From Eumeta japonica (taxonomy: Eukaryota > Arthropoda > Insecta > Lepidoptera > Psychidae), in the NCBI GenBank assembly GCA_005406025.1, contig BGZK01000152.1:558001-622000 (forward strand): a stretch of 64,000 nt of DNA. Direction: 5' to 3'. Positions 35,483 to 46,914 of this stretch are shown here, piece after piece. The position numbers and the translations under genes are program-made. Positions within the stretch are counted from its first letter, which is position 1. Each line of letters opens with the position of its first letter. Under the pieces are notes generated by a model that made no database searches, was not told the origin of the DNA, and saw only the letters and a program-made list of their open reading frames with translations.

Positions 35483-36750
35483 GAAGCGGGACACGGAAAT
35501 GAAGCACCAGATGGCATCAGTGCCGTTGTAAAAAGGATAGCTGACCACCACGTTACATTCGCTGGCTATGTGGCTACTTTCAAAGACTTCATTCAAGTTA
35601 CTCAGCAAAACATCAAAAATGTTAAGCTTATTGTTTTCGTCAAAGACGGTATATCAAAAAAAGGTTTTTCCTAATCCAAAACGAATTCCTCTATTCAAAG
35701 GTACAGGTAAAGTTCATCAAGCTGTTTGGTCTTCGTCGTTTCTCTTTAACGTTGCGATGAGAAGACTCGGTTGTTTTACTTGTAGGGATAGCTTTGTACC
35801 ATGCAAACATGGGATACATCTTGGTGTATTGAATGTAGGAATTTATGAAGGTTCAAAGTTACAATCGTCATCCGGTGATAATGATAATGATCTTGTGATG
35901 GGAATAATAGATTCCTCCGATAGAACTACTGAAGATCTACATAAACTTCTCGATGAACAAAATTCAAATGCATAAACAACATTTGATTATAATAATGACA
36001 TTCTTGTGATGGGATCAATAGATTTCTTAACCGATGGAACCACTGAAGCTCAGCACAAACCTCTCGATGACCAAGATGCAATAGTTCAATCACAATCTGA
36101 TTATAATAATGATGAAGTTGATATGAGATCACTAAATTCTTTAAATGATACTGCTATTGAAGCTGTGCACAAACCTTTCGATGACAATAGTCCAATCTAT
36201 ATCGAGTCTCCAACCATATTTAACAATATCGGAGATTTAAGACAATACGATTTAACAACAGAAACTTTAAATCCAGATAGTGCAGATGATAAGTCCATAA
36301 AAATATTATCCAACATTAGAGTAAACTACCAACGCCTTAGAGCTCACGACTTTGACCCTCGCGCATTCAGTTCCTTTGACCAGACAGAATTCGTAAAGTT
36401 TGTCCAAGGTCCAGTTTTCCAAGATTTTGAGAATAATATCGAGAAGTCAATAATTGAATCTGATTTTAATCGTTATCAAGATACATCTAACACCATGGAC
36501 TGCCATCCATCAAGCCAAAAAGGAAATTATAGAAAATACTGAATTAAAATATGACATAGATGACTGAGTAGTCGTTGAGTACATAATGAAAAAGGATTGC
36601 CAATATTTCATTGGTAAAATCATCGACAAAATGCGCAGTACACTAGAATATAAGATAAATTTGTTAAGAAAAAAACAGGGAAAGTCGGTAAAGTTTAGTT
36701 GGCCAGAAACTAGTGACGAAGATGTCGTTCCTGAATCCTCATATTATTAA
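35483..36750 (+). pseudogene. Broken transposon-like ORF, family not identified
   Basis: Three pieces of one probable ORF. 35483-35640 reads EAGHGNEAPDGISAVVKR, a motif I associate with transposon-encoded proteins of insects and cnidarians. After a one-base shift in an A-run near 35660, 35568-35975 reads FKGTGKVHQAVW and MRRLGCFTCRDSFVPCKHG, a Cys/His cluster. A single TAA at 35973 interrupts the frame, which continues unchanged through 36006-36542, including an acidic repeat region. A further shift gives 36541-36750 with WVVVEY (the W codon is TGA here), YFIGKIIDKM and KSVKFSWPETSDED, an SH3-like C-terminal tail. Only a few lesions separate it from an intact gene, so it is relatively young or recently dead. 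Confidence 0.55.
35866..36200 (+). repeat. Three-fold coding tandem repeat, 111-114 bp
   Basis: Units around 35898, 36009 and 36123 encode variations of NDxLVMGxID..TTEAxHKPLDDQ. The period is a multiple of three, so the repeat arose while the frame was under translation. Confidence 0.75.
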
Positions 36751-36759
36751 GCTTCTAGA

Positions 36760-39680
36760 GCAGTCCGAACAATCTAGGGGAGGACAATATACTTTTAAAA
36801 ATTTACCAAATACTTAACTCTAAATAAATGACTGATTGAAATTAAGTTATTTAATTGGTATCGTGAGTTGAGTGATTCAGTCAATAGACGAATTGCCTGA
36901 TCCTGGGAATTAAATTCAATAATACTTTAATAAAATTGTTTTAAGTCCCAAACAGTAAAGTGGAATTATTTTGTGAAATAACTTAAACATTAATCGAAAT
37001 ATAGAGTTCAAAATCAACAATTAGAAAAAGATACACATTCAAAGACGTAACGTAACACCTCAGTATTTCACTACTAACTTCTGGCTAACTTTATATAAAA
37101 TTCATTTTGCAAAATAGAGACGAAAACGTTTTTTTGATTGCACGAATCTTCTTAATTTTTTTAGTTGATTTTAATTTGTTTTTAAGATTTTGATATTTTA
37201 TTTATAGTTCGTTTAAACGTTGAAATTCCAGAATCAGGCAACTTGTCTATTAATTTAAGTTTCTTTTATACAATATTTCTACCATTAAATAATTAAAAAT
37301 AAGTTAGCTGTAGTTACTATTTTTATTTTAATGAAACATTTTTTTCCGTTTTTGTATATTCTTAAATGTTTTAAAAATAGATTATACAAAGTTTTCAAAA
37401 GCAACAATTATTGGTATATTTCGTATTTACTTTTAAGGTTCCATTACAATTTATTGCTTCTTTTACCAAAGTTATTAAATAGATACTTTTATTACTTACA
37501 CTTTGTTCTACAAATTTTCGGACAGTAAATACAGCGTCATTATACATTTAAGATTTTTATTTATCATCAGTTGTAATTTAATATCCTGCAAATAAATTAC
37601 TTAAGATTTTTGCTAAATTAATATAGAATTTACGGGATTAACTCTATTTTCATCTAATATTTTTTACTACCTTCGATAGTAGATAATTACGCTCTCACAA
37701 ATATCATCACCCTCCGAACTTAATCATTACACTCTCTCCACATTTCATTACCTTCCACAGCCTTATTACACTTCGTCGATTTTCTTGTAAAGAAAATCAT
37801 TGTCATGGACGCCCTTCACGTTAAGCTATATTTAGAAGGCGAAGGAAACATTCAATTCATAAATTTGCGAAACCCATAATAAAAAAAGAATTCACAAGAT
37901 TGTCCCAATTTGGTGATCCCAACGGTGGAATCATATTTAAACAGTGATTGGATTTATTTTAATAAATCAATACTTTTTTTTTTAGTTTAAAAAAAATGGT
38001 AATCTAGCGGATTGACAGGTAACGAACACCTAAGCGAGTCATAAACTATTTATTTACCATAACCGACAATTATTGGACCATAAGCTTTACGTACGTTTCG
38101 TGTCAATGCGACACATGGAAATATGTTAATAATGTAATTAAAAACAATGCACAGTTAAAAATATTTATCTAAAAATTGATTGATTTGTTAGATTTTTAGT
38201 TAAGTAAATTTTAACTACTCCATCTTAAAACTGCAAATGCCAATGATCTCATGAAATAATTCCCAAGAACTGTCTTACTGTATCTTTGAGAGTTTATTGG
38301 TTAGAAGTTGTAAAAAAAAAGCATAGAAACCTATGCTAATGGCTATACAAGTGAGAACCGTTGTCACAGAATCACCCGTTGAAATATTTTCCCATATTTT
38401 TCTTAACAATTTCCATAATTATTGTTACATCTTTTTAATTTTAAATTACAAATTATTTTGAACATACAAATCGATGTACTACAGCTGTAGATATATATTG
38501 ACAAAACGCATTCTTTTCATCATGAATCTAGAGTAAATTCCTCAATTTTTTTTTTTTTTGCCTGTCATAATTAAAAAAAAATCTATTTTAGGTTTTGTTT
38601 TTCTCTTGAAATGTCTATTACACCTTCCGTGTATTGGAATCTCATTTCGTTAGTGGCAAGACTTGCAAAAGGCGAAGCACATAATATGATTATGAAATAC
38701 TACAATTATTTGATTGTATAAAATAGACACCAGGCGCAAAATAGCATACAACTTGCAAAATCAGCGAAATTTCATGTAATTTTGTATTAAATTATGTACA
38801 AATTAATATCAAATTTCATTTGCGATGAAATGAAATGTCAACTTTCACAACAACAAAGCATCTTTTGCGAACACTGAAGTGACCCCTTTTGTGTGTTGCA
38901 TCGCTTTGTGATCAAACGCAGAGAGACGTCCACGCCCTCGGGCGACTGGGAGCCGTCTGACTAGCAACTGTTCCAAATTCGAATTCTTTGTGCGTTTGGT
39001 CTTAATCCGCCGTCAGTGCGTCATGTCAGAAGTCGCCCGAGGAGCTGCCGGGGCCTTTGAAATTACAAAATGTAAAGTTATTTGATTTTGTTTATGAGTG
39101 TACAACCACTGTCAGTGTCTTCCCTTTCGCATTAAAACATAAGGCAGAATTTCTCAATAGGAGTTTGTTAATACAGAATTTAAGGCAATATTGAAAATAC
39201 AAAAAAATACAAATTTTAGATAGGCACTACACTGCAGTGCACAGGCAGTGCACTTAAATAATGTAAAAACGAGATTTTTATAGGTAAATATTGTATATTT
39301 CACATCGTTTAATCAAACAGGACGATGAAAAATAGTCTTCAACTTATTAGTTGTAAATAATACATTGTAAATAATACAATAATACAAAATACATTGTAAA
39401 CAATAACAACACAGATCTGTGGAATCAAATTCTCGTTTCTATTATGTATTGCATATAAAAATTGAAATAACAAACTTACTGCCTTAAATTTTTTACTATG
39501 ACACCGTTGCTTATATTCTGAGGTAATGAGCAAATAAGTGATTTGGAATAAAATTATATTAGTTACAACAAAATTTCGTTATAATATAAAAAGTACTTGA
39601 TCAGAACGAACAATCCACACGGATCTACTGCCTGCCTGTCAAGTAGCCTACATCGATGCGAATAATAGTAAAAAACTGAA
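36760..39680. other. Intergenic AT-rich region
   Basis: No supported gene. A GC-rich patch at about 38920-39060 has no recognised role. Confidence 0.35.
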
Positions 39681-39683
39681 CAA

Positions 39684-40272
39684 GTGCTAATAGGACTCGC
39701 ACCCCGATGGTTCCGTACAAAATTAACGTATGTAGATATTTCATCTATCAAGATTCTTAATGGTTTTCGTCTGTCTTCGATACCGATACCGCGTGATATT
39801 GGTCCCAGGATTTATGAAACGCTAGGTAACTCGAATGAACGAATCATGCATTCATTCGATTTAAAAAATGTCCTTCCGCATGTTACATCACAGCGCATAC
39901 TCAGTTTGAAAGTTTAAGTTTGTAATCATAAAAAAAGGTTCATTTGATATAAAGACAATTTATCAGTATTCAGATATTTTCCTTAACTTGTGCTGTGAGA
40001 CCTTTTTTCTTGCCAAATTTCATGATGATTTTATTGTGTCATCATGTATTAACATGACATCAATGGCTATATTTCAGCTATATTTTTTGATTACATTGAC
40101 TTAGAAGATCATATTTTTTACAGCTTCAAGAGACCACATACATAAGTTTTTATGTCAATTTTGATACCTTTACGCGTTCCTGAGAAAAAGGGTATTGACA
40201 GACCGACAGATTGACAACGAAATAATTCTATAAGAGTTCCTTTTGTTCCTTAGACGTACGGAATCCTAAAAA
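39684..40272 (+). repeat. Degenerate dispersed repeat, head and tail
   Basis: The head ATAGGACTCGCACCCCGATGG..TCCGTACAAAATTAACGTATG starts near 39691. The tail GACAGACCGACAGATTGAC..AGACGTACGGAATCCTAAAAA ends at about 40272. CTTGCCAAATTTCATG at about 40010 is a typical internal stretch. This is the same family as the fragments at 3336, 24440 and 32930. The 77-codon open frame 39684-39917 is probably incidental. Confidence 0.55.
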
Positions 40273-40279
40273 GAAGTTA

Positions 40280-41130
40280 TAAATTTATACGGTATTTATT
40301 TGTGTTGAGTAAACTTTATCGCTTTTTCTTAATTATTTATGCATTTATTATGAACTGAGTCCAATAAAAATAACTTATCGAAACAAAAATAACAACCTCC
40401 TGAAAAAATGTAAAATAAGTAATTACAATATAACGCGCGAAACTCTGCCACTCTGCGTTGCCTGCGAATGATGTAATATGCAGGATCAACGCTCTCCGAC
40501 TCTTCCGTCTTCACCCCCGCGGTCCTATTTTACGTCAATGCGACGGTTTCGTGACTAAGTTCACAGCGGCAGAGTTTTGTGCATTGTACTGTAGTTATTT
40601 ATGAAGTCAGTACCAGATGTAGAGATAATGACAGAAGCAGTTTTATAGCAATTTTCATAATTCGACATCGTTTTGACTCAATTCTTCGTAGATAATGTAT
40701 TGTTGTTGAATCAATTTGACGAATTTGATTAACACTTATTAATTTATGCATTCATCGTTTTCATTATTTTATAGTTTTATTTTGCCTTACTTTAGTCGGC
40801 TAAAAACAAAAACAACTAATTATTTTGATGCTGATAAATTGATGTAGACGACGGTCATTGTTATTTTTCTTAACTTACAGCATTCAACATTTTGTTTTTA
40901 TTGTAACTAATTAAATTTTATAATCACAGAACAACGCATGAATCTTTGCCGTTATGAAATTGTTCAGAGAAAGCGTCGCATAGGCAGAAAATAGGAATGC
41001 GGTGAAGAAGAAGGAGCCGTAGGAAAGCGTACCTGCGGATCATTCGCAGGCAATTCAGAGCGGCAAATATCCGTGCTTTGTACTTCTAACTTTTACTCAT
41101 GGCTTGATTATATACTGTACGGAATCGATA
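40280..41130. other. Intergenic AT-rich region
   Basis: Nothing recognised. Confidence 0.35.
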
Positions 41131-41870
41131 ATGCATGTTTCCGCAAATGTTCATAATCTTCTTATTTAGAACAAATTTGCCAAAGAAACCATAGTCATTG
41201 AAGTCGCCGTTTCTGAGAAAATAGCTGAAAACATATTCTAAAAATGTACGATGTTCCAATCTTGCGACCTTGCTGAAGATCTTGTGTCATGCTACGTCTC
41301 CCCAAGCGCATTCACGAAGTGCGAACCAGTCACGCCCCGGCGATTATGCGTGTTGCTGCGTCTTCCCTACTAATTAGCGCTGCGCCCGGTTATTGACTTT
41401 CCAAGGAGCTTTAGATATTTTATTAGAAGTGTTACGTTTACAATATTGACGTTTTTGAAACTAAGATTGTGTGTGATTAATGGTGAAGTGTTTGACAACA
41501 ATGCCTTTCACTGATATAGAATATGCGAACATGATTTATTATTGGGGAGTTTGTAGAGGTGACATTGCTAGGGCTCAAAAACTTTATAGTCAAACTTGAC
41601 CCTGACAGTCAACAACCTGAGATTCTACTTGTAATATTGCGTGCTGTGTATCGTTTACGCGATGACTTGCCTTAGTTTATCTTGTTTGTTTAGAGGTGAT
41701 TGGAACACATGTGGAAAATCAGATCTAATGTAATAATACCTTCGGCAACCTTTACATCACTGATCAAGTGTTATTTGTAGGCAAGTGACTACATAAATTC
41801 TTTAAAAATAGAACATTGCATAGTCCTAAAGCGGAGTAGAATTCAAGTTTCTCAGGTGCCTTGGGCACGC
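41131..41870 (+). repeat. Dispersed repeat copy B with relic helix-turn-helix ORF
   Basis: Counterpart of 23472-24300. Here the ORF start is kept: ATG at 41501 opens MPFTDIEYANMIYYWGVCRG followed by DIARAQKLYSQT and a stop. After frame changes VILRAVYRLRDDLP is still visible to about 41677. The module resembles the DUF4817-type helix-turn-helix of insect transposon proteins. No downstream catalytic domain is present in either copy. Confidence 0.7.
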
Positions 41871-41954
41871 TGCGCGGCGCAGCGACGCATAGCATCCGAC
41901 ACGGTACTTGCGATAGCAACTGGACGAGCATTTACTAAGGTTGCGTCAATATTG

Positions 41955-42215
41955 TTTTATATCGATATAAAACATCTATACGCATGTTGAACTGGGGTAA
42001 AATCAAAACGTCTCAAAATTCAAGATACGCTTGATTTTGGCCTGCGCTTTTTGCGCCTAGCGCTATATGCAGGTAGAGGGGATATCGCGTTGGCATGAGG
42101 TCTCTCATCACCAAACGTCTCACATTTCGTAGACGCTTAGTTTTGACCTACGCCGTGTGCGTTTAATCGTGTATTTCCTTCTGTGATTAAGCCTTTAATA
42201 ACAATAAATAAACAG
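41955..42215 (+). repeat. Dispersed repeat family R1, copy 2
   Basis: Contains the family's paired motif: AACGTCTCAAAATTCAAG.. near 42008 and AACGTCTCACATTTCG.. near 42114. GCGCCTAGCGCTATATGCAG lies between them and CTACGCCGTGTGCG near the end. Confidence 0.75.
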
Positions 42216-42316
42216 TTATTTTTATAATATATAAACTGTTACATTTAAAAAAAAAGCCAAATATAAAGTAAAAACGGTGTTATGGCATTTTTTTTATTGT
42301 TTTTCTGTCCACCAAA

Positions 42317-43285
42317 ATGAATAGATCTAAAGTAGAAATTCGATACATTTTGTAGTTTTATTACAAAAAAAGGGGAAAAACGCGACTCAAGCCGCGAAAA
42401 AAAATTGTGTTTATAGACCTAATGCAGTGTCGGCAAGAATAGCACAAAACTGCTTCAAGCATTTTCAGTCCAGTAATTTTGATGTCAAAGTTTAAACTCG
42501 CTCTGGTCAACGGAAGAAGTCGATGCCATTTTGGAAAAAATAGAGCAAGATCCGCGTATTAATTCTTACGTCATAGCCGAAGAGCTGGGGATTGACCACA
42601 AAACAGTTTGGACCCATTTGAAAAAAGCTGGATGTACAAAAAAGGTCGATACTTGGGTCTCACACGAGCTCACTGAAAGAAATCTAATGAATCGTACTTA
42701 TTTACGATTCTCTATTGAAACGTAATGCAATTGAACCGTTTTTGAAAAGATTGATCACCAGTGATGAAAAATCAATTACCTACGACAAGAACGTGCGAAA
42801 AATATCGTGGTCAAAGGCAAACAAGCTTACAATAAGCTACCGTGAAACCCAAATACACAGGTGGGATTGGAAGGGAATTATTCATTATGAGCTTTTACTG
42901 CCGGGAAGAACTATTAATTTGGATCTCTACTGCCAACAGCTGATGAAAGTCAAGCAAGAAGCAAAGATAAAACGGTCGGAATTGATCAACAGAAAGGGTG
43001 AGGTTTTCACCATGATAACGCTAGACCACGCATATTCTTGCAAAATATTGAGAAAGTTTGGTTGGGATGTGTTAATGCATCCACCATATAATTCTGACCT
43101 TGTAGCCTCAGATTTTCACCTGTTTCGATCTCTTCAAAATTCTGTAGGTAGTGGAATAACATCAAGAGAGGACCATCAAAACTACTTATCGCGGATATTT
43201 GATTAGAAATTCCAAATTTTTTATAACAACGGGATTGTAACTACCTACAAAATGGCAATAAGTCATTGAATAAAATGGCATATAC
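42317..43285 (+). pseudogene. Mariner transposase relic (second lineage)
   Basis: ATG at 42317 begins MNRSKVEIRYIL, then frameshifts. Best-preserved parts are 42531-42725 (EKIEQDPRINSYVIAEELGI, HKTVWTHLKKAGCTKK, WVSHELTERNLMNR) and 42715-43206. The latter has TSDEKSITYDKNVRKISWSK with the first catalytic D, WDWKGIIHYELL, PPYNSDLVASDFHLF with the third D of the D,D34D triad, and LTSRED-like TSREDHQNYL. The HDNARPH box with the second D is out of frame near 43012, and a ~10-residue block before WDWKG is deleted. Inactive. Confidence 0.85.
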
Positions 43286-43393
43286 TTATATATTATAATT
43301 AAATATAAATAAAATATGGTGAAAAATTATCATCAATTTGTATTTAAATACGAGAAATATTTTTTCTCATCCCAATATATATACTTATATATA

Positions 43394-43530
43394 TTAGGGC
43401 GATCAAAATTGTAAATGTGATTGAGCAGGTGGCCTTTACTTTTATACGGAAACTGGATGACCAGTTTCAACTTCAAATTTTCCCATGACGTTGTTCGTAA
43501 GTCCAGCATCCTACATTTTTATTTAGAGTG
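43394..43530 (+). repeat. Short dispersed repeat family R3, copy 1
   Basis: TTAGGGCGATCAAAATTGTAAATGTGATTG.., then CCTTTACTTTTATACGGAAAC and CTACATTTTTA. It is similar throughout to 59053-59183. The TTAGGGCGA start also matches the first bases of the fold-back element at 24688, so they may share termini. Confidence 0.7.
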
Positions 43531-43539
43531 CATTCTTCA

Positions 43540-45235
43540 TCCGACTCACGTTTTTTTTCAACAGTTGATTGAATTGGCCGATTTTCAAACACTGTAGTCG
43601 ATATATGTTAAATCTGTTCCATTGAAGATACTCTATGCAAAACCGAACGATGAATCCAAAAATAGGTATCGATGAAACACAGTCCTAATCAAATTTATAT
43701 TATCGCGCTGGCAATACTAACTGAGGGTGATAGGAAGGAAACTACCCTGACGCGCGTTCTTTTTGTTTTGCATAAATTTATTTTGAAATATATTTTGTTC
43801 AAATTTTACTGGACAGCTCTTCACGAGACCGGGATTCCACAGGTGTCAGAATATCATGTAACTAGCGGAAAGACTGTAGGTAGGTTGTTCCGCCCATACT
43901 CAGTACAAACTGTTCCCGCGAATGCTTAAGGGTGAAAATCACTTTTTAAATTTTTTTTAATTTTTGGTTAATCAATTTTAATAAAATAAAGCATATAAGC
44001 TATCCCAAGTTACGCTCAAGTTACTTGTCAAAACCCTATGAAAATGCATCGACTAATTATGGAGATTAGGGTGCTCACAGGCAGACAAATTTTGTAAAGA
44101 TGGTTTTATTACGTCCCGCTTCATTCCCTACATTACATCAGTTTTGGCAAATATTTTTAATGTGCAAGCACGTAGGTTCTTCAGTTTTGTTAAATATGGA
44201 TCCCGGATGCACATCATGGGTGACTCGTACAATTCCTCGCTTAAAAATTACGCAGGATATACAAATCTACACTATAGATATGTATACTGTACAAATCATA
44301 TAGATACTTATAGTATAAATTTGTATAATACGATATTTTCTTTGGTTAAACTACCAAGAGAATAACAATCACAAACAATAATATATATCTGTTTCTAATA
44401 TCAAGTGACAATCTGGCGCAATAGCGACCATTAATCTGTTTTTTCAGCAACCACGTGCCCAGATCTTTAACGTGTTTTGGTTGGTTGGTTGTTGTGGATA
44501 AATCGTGTGGCATGTTTTGCACACGCTCAATACAGATGTTAAACGACAAAAATATCCAACTTTGGCATCTCAGTAAAATCGATATTAATAAGCAACTAGT
44601 CTCAGCGCAACACAGTCATTATGTTGCGTCATCTGATATTTTAAGTGTCGCTACATGTTGTGATCAACTCAGACGCATCTCACCTTTCGAGTACGTTTCC
44701 TGTTACTGGACTCTGTGTAGACTTACCTTACATCCGGATAGACGACAAGATCCTGTTCCTGTTATATTCATGAGCTAATAGTTCGTAACGTAAAAAAAAC
44801 TCAACTTCTTAACTTGTTGACATAGGGTTGTCGCCAATCATGAGTGACTTTTAATAACTTATAAAGGGGTAAATTGTTTTTATTAGTGTTGGGTATAGTA
44901 AGGACCGATTTTACACATATATATCACAATTTCTTTTAAAACGCTATGAAATTGTTGGCGTCCGTGGATGCGCTGCAGCACTAGCGCTAACTGTAAGCCT
45001 TTCGAGGAAACGAAGAAATTAAATAGCGCGCGGTTTTCCCATATATATTATTCTTGTTAAACATTTCACTCACATTTTGAAATTAATTTTGTTCAAACGT
45101 TAAGTTCCCTAACAAAATGTAAAATACAAGCAATAAAAATGGCTAATAATAAAATAAAAACGTAAAAAAAATTATGCTTTCTATTTAAGCATTTGTCGTC
45201 GATTTGAGCAGTTTAGATTTAATGTTTCAAAAAAG
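43540..45235. other. Intergenic region
   Basis: No supported gene. Open frames at 43672-43929, 44100-44365 and 44455-44778 have no recognisable domain. Confidence 0.35.
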
Positions 45236-46743
45236 GTGTCTATTTTGTCATATTGTAAGGAGCCCAATGAAATGTATACACTGTTGACTATAACCAGGTC
45301 TGAATACAACAATGTTTTTGACTCAAAAATTATTAATGTCAATAATACCTTACCGTTTAGTGATAGGGCGACAGTGGGCATTCATACTAGTAGACGTAAA
45401 TTATACGCACTTTATGAGAAAAACACATATAATAATTCGGATATATTTGTCAATTACGTAAGAAATTATTCCAGGATCTTTAAGAGTGTGTGTGCAATCG
45501 CAAAATCCTTGTTAATCTGTAATAAAATAAAAAAGAGCCCAGACGTGGCGGAAACTACTTGGAATATAATAAATACTGAAACTGGGAAACACACAGCCCG
45601 ACATTTAGAATTTCAATTAAAAATTAATGATAAAATTGTAAACGAAGACATAGAAGTTGCCTTTGCTTTTGAAAAGTTCTTTGCTAGTATTCCAGTTTCA
45701 ACTACACAATCTCTGAAGTCATCGCCCGCTCTCGCCGAATCTTAGTTGAAACGTCGATGTTTGGGGCGTTTCGTTTGCATTTACCCACGTCCATTATAAA
45801 GACGTCGTCAATGACATTCAAATATGTAATAATGAAAAAACTGCCAATTTTGAGGGCCTTTCCGTAAAAATAATTGATTCAACAATAAACTGCTTGGCCC
45901 CATGTCTAGTAGTTATTTATGACGAAGGAAACTTTATTCCGATATTAATACTACCGACGCTCAGTAAAATTTTAGAAAAGCTTACTCTAAATTAATTTTT
46001 GCAGTATTTTTATAACAAAAATTTGACGAACGTTAAACAGTTTGGATTCACAAAGAATCGCTCAACAACAGAAGCCGGTATTGAGCTCATTCAGCAGATT
46101 TTTGATGCCTGGGAGGATTCACGGGACGCGTTTGATGTTTTCTATCATTTATCCAAGGCATTTCACTACCTTATCTTGTCACAGCGATCAGGAAACTACA
46201 TCATTATGGCGTCACGGGTCGATCCCTTGGACTAGAGTCTTATATAAGTGATAGAATTCAAAGGGTTGATATTAATGGTATGACGTCGTCAGCATTTGCA
46301 GTCAATATGGGTGTGCCACAGGGTTCAGTTCTAGAACCGTTTCTATGCCTAATGTACATGAATGATCTATCACATATTTTTAGGATCGTCATGGAATTGT
46401 ATTGTTTACTAATGATACCTGTTTACTTTTTAAGATTAATAGGCATCAACCAGCTTTTGACGAAATAAAAAGTACCATTTCTGAAGAAGTTGAGTGGTTT
46501 CGTATTATTAATAACTTTCTGCTTAATGAAAGGAAAACAAAACTTGTTAAATTTTCCCTATCTAATACTAAATTTATTAATACAAACATAATGGTCAAGA
46601 ACGAGGTACTAAATATTGTGGGCACAACCTTATTTTGTGGTTTCACTTTACATGCTAAATTGCGTTGGAATTTTCATATTATCGGATTTGCGAAAAGGCT
46701 AAGTCCTGCAGCACATGCAGTGAATTCGGCGACTTACAGATGA
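45236..46743 (+). pseudogene. Non-LTR retrotransposon (jockey-like) reverse transcriptase relic
   Basis: 45236-45745 carries the linker before the RT (RRKLYALYEKNTYNN, ETTWNIINTETGKHT). 45999-46235 has FGFTKNRSTTEAGIELI and AWEDSRDAFDVF followed by LSKAF, the first RT motifs. 46280-46468 has MGVPQGSVLEPFLCLMYMND, the GxPQGS box. 46402-46743 has FTNDTCLLFKIN where an active element has FADD, then LLNERKTKLVKFS and GFTLHAKLRWN. At least three frameshifts and the damaged catalytic box show it is dead. Endonuclease and 5' parts are missing, as in typical 5'-truncated copies. Confidence 0.82.
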
Positions 46744-46914
46744 AAGCACCGCGAGACTAATTTATTTTAGTTTTTTTTTCAGTTTCATGACCTACGGAAT
46801 TTACTACTGCATCCAACTGCTACATCGATTCTAAAAAATCCTTGACTAATTTTTCCCGGTTTCGTACAAATTGGTACCGGTCCGGTAGCCGTATCGGAAT
46901 TGAACAACCTGTTC

